Shown here: positions 63,499 to 64,000 of the stretch, piece by piece
Position numbering within the stretch: position 1 is the first letter of the stretch
Layout of the letters: each line of letters begins with the position of its first letter
Assembly: GCA_016712465.1 (NCBI GenBank)
Contig: JADJQZ010000001.1
Span: 5,146,001 to 5,210,000, forward strand
Reading direction: 5' to 3'
Length of the DNA: 64,000 nucleotides
Source of the DNA: Candidatus Obscuribacter sp.
Lineage (GTDB): Bacteria > Cyanobacteriota > Vampirovibrionia > Obscuribacterales > Obscuribacteraceae
Position numbers and translations under genes: made by a program
Notes under the pieces: model-generated
The model's database searches: none
Told to the model about the DNA's origin: nothing
What the model saw: only the letters and a program-made list of their open reading frames with translations

Positions 63499-64000
63499 TT
63501 AGGCAAGACCGAGCATAAACTTGAGCGCCGGCTCCAGATCAGGATCTTGAAACTGATAACCGGTTTGCTTGAGCTTCTGGGGCAAGACTCGTAGACTGGC
63601 AAGCATAAGTGCTTCGGCCATTTCACCATAAAGAGCCTTGAGCAGGGCGGGCTGCACCGGCAAGAGCGCCGGGCGATGCAAGACACGGCCCAGAGATCTG
63701 GAAAACTGAGCATTAGTGACGCATTCCGGCGACACCAGATTGAAGGGACCGGAGAGAGTCGGCTCCTGGATGGCATGATAGATGGCAGCGGATACATCTT
63801 CCAGGGCCACCCAGGGGAAGTATTGCTGCCCGGAACCCACAGGTCCGCCGCCACCGCTTTGAAATACAGGTAGAAGCTTAGCCAGGGCACCGCCGCGAGG
63901 ACTCAAGACAGCGCCGATGCGAGCGTAACTGACTCTCGCTCCGGACTTTTCCGCCAGGCTGCCACTTTGTTCCCAGGAGCGACAGACCTCGGCCAGGAAA
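63499..64000 (-). CDS. TIGR01777-type NAD-dependent epimerase, C-terminal part
   Basis: The open frame continues past the window edge. FLAEVCRSWEQSGSLAEKSG leads into VSYARIGAVLSPRGGALAKL and PWVALEDVSAAIYHAIQEP, as in the YfcH/SulA-like SDR-related epimerases (TIGR01777). The C-terminus (PVQPALLKALYGEMAEALML) is intact. The N-terminal Rossmann portion is outside the window. Confidence 0.85.
   Translation of the reverse strand, partial: FLAEVCRSWEQSGSLAEKSGARVSYARIGAVLSPRGGALAKLLPVFQSGGGGPVGSGQQYFPWVALEDVSAAIYHAIQEPTLSGPFNLVSPECVTNAQFSRSLGRVLHRPALLPVQPALLKALYGEMAEALMLASLRVLPQKLKQTGYQFQDPDLEPALKFMLGLA

Overview
The window looks like one contig from a Gram-negative bacterium. A CMP-KDO synthetase gene (kdsB) implies lipopolysaccharide. 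TPR proteins, Hanks-type Ser/Thr kinases, a caspase-like protease and Flp/Tad-type pilin-like proteins are abundant, coding density is moderate, and GUG and UUG starts are frequent. No photosynthesis, phage structural or plasmid replication genes were seen. The overall flavour recalls the non-photosynthetic relatives of Cyanobacteria (Vampirovibrionia/Obscuribacterales), but this is inference and no 16S rRNA gene is present.

Layout. 1-5.6 kb is core: a partial minus-strand ORF, kdsB, a secreted protein, a TPR protein, a tandem pair of thymidylate-kinase-like genes (the second with an altered Walker A lysine) and dtd. An initiator tRNA-Met gene lies at 5727-5803. Behind it, from about 5.9 to 15 kb, is an accessory island: an FRG-domain gene broken by an in-frame TGA and by an IS21-family element (7213-10219), an mqsRA toxin-antitoxin operon with a visible MqsA palindrome, several orphan genes, and an array of GGTTCCA motifs. 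The IS21 element carries istA, a frameshifted istB, a small zinc-ribbon ORF, and a highly folded segment resembling an orphan HEARO/IscB omega-RNA.

15.4-26 kb returns to core-like content: a DUF429 protein, a membrane protein, a SEC-C protein, a GcvR-like ACT protein, a secreted sulfatase followed directly by its formylglycine-generating enzyme, a pilin-like locus with an 11-copy AACC repeat, a threonine dehydratase and tRNA-Gly. 26.5-38.4 kb holds hisC, a likely caspase-kinase-TPR operon, hpd, TPR proteins, and tusA beside a Cys-rich protein. 38.6-48.7 kb has a 5'-nucleotidase-like protein, a flavin-reductase-like protein, a degenerate aspartase/fumarase homologue, tdk and a second Ser/Thr kinase. 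48.8-64 kb carries further TPR and HEAT proteins, a free-standing double ClpX-type zinc finger, two DUF1444-like proteins, a thiolase, alanine dehydrogenase, a CoA-transferase beside an alpha/alpha-toroid protein, exonuclease III, and the start of a TIGR01777-type epimerase.

Themes. Nucleotide salvage recurs (two tmk-like genes, tdk, a 5'-nucleotidase). Signalling relies on kinases and TPR scaffolds. At least four genes have degenerate 17-33 nt tandem repeats over or just past their stop codon, which looks like a genome-level habit. All calls come from reading the sequence; no database search was possible.
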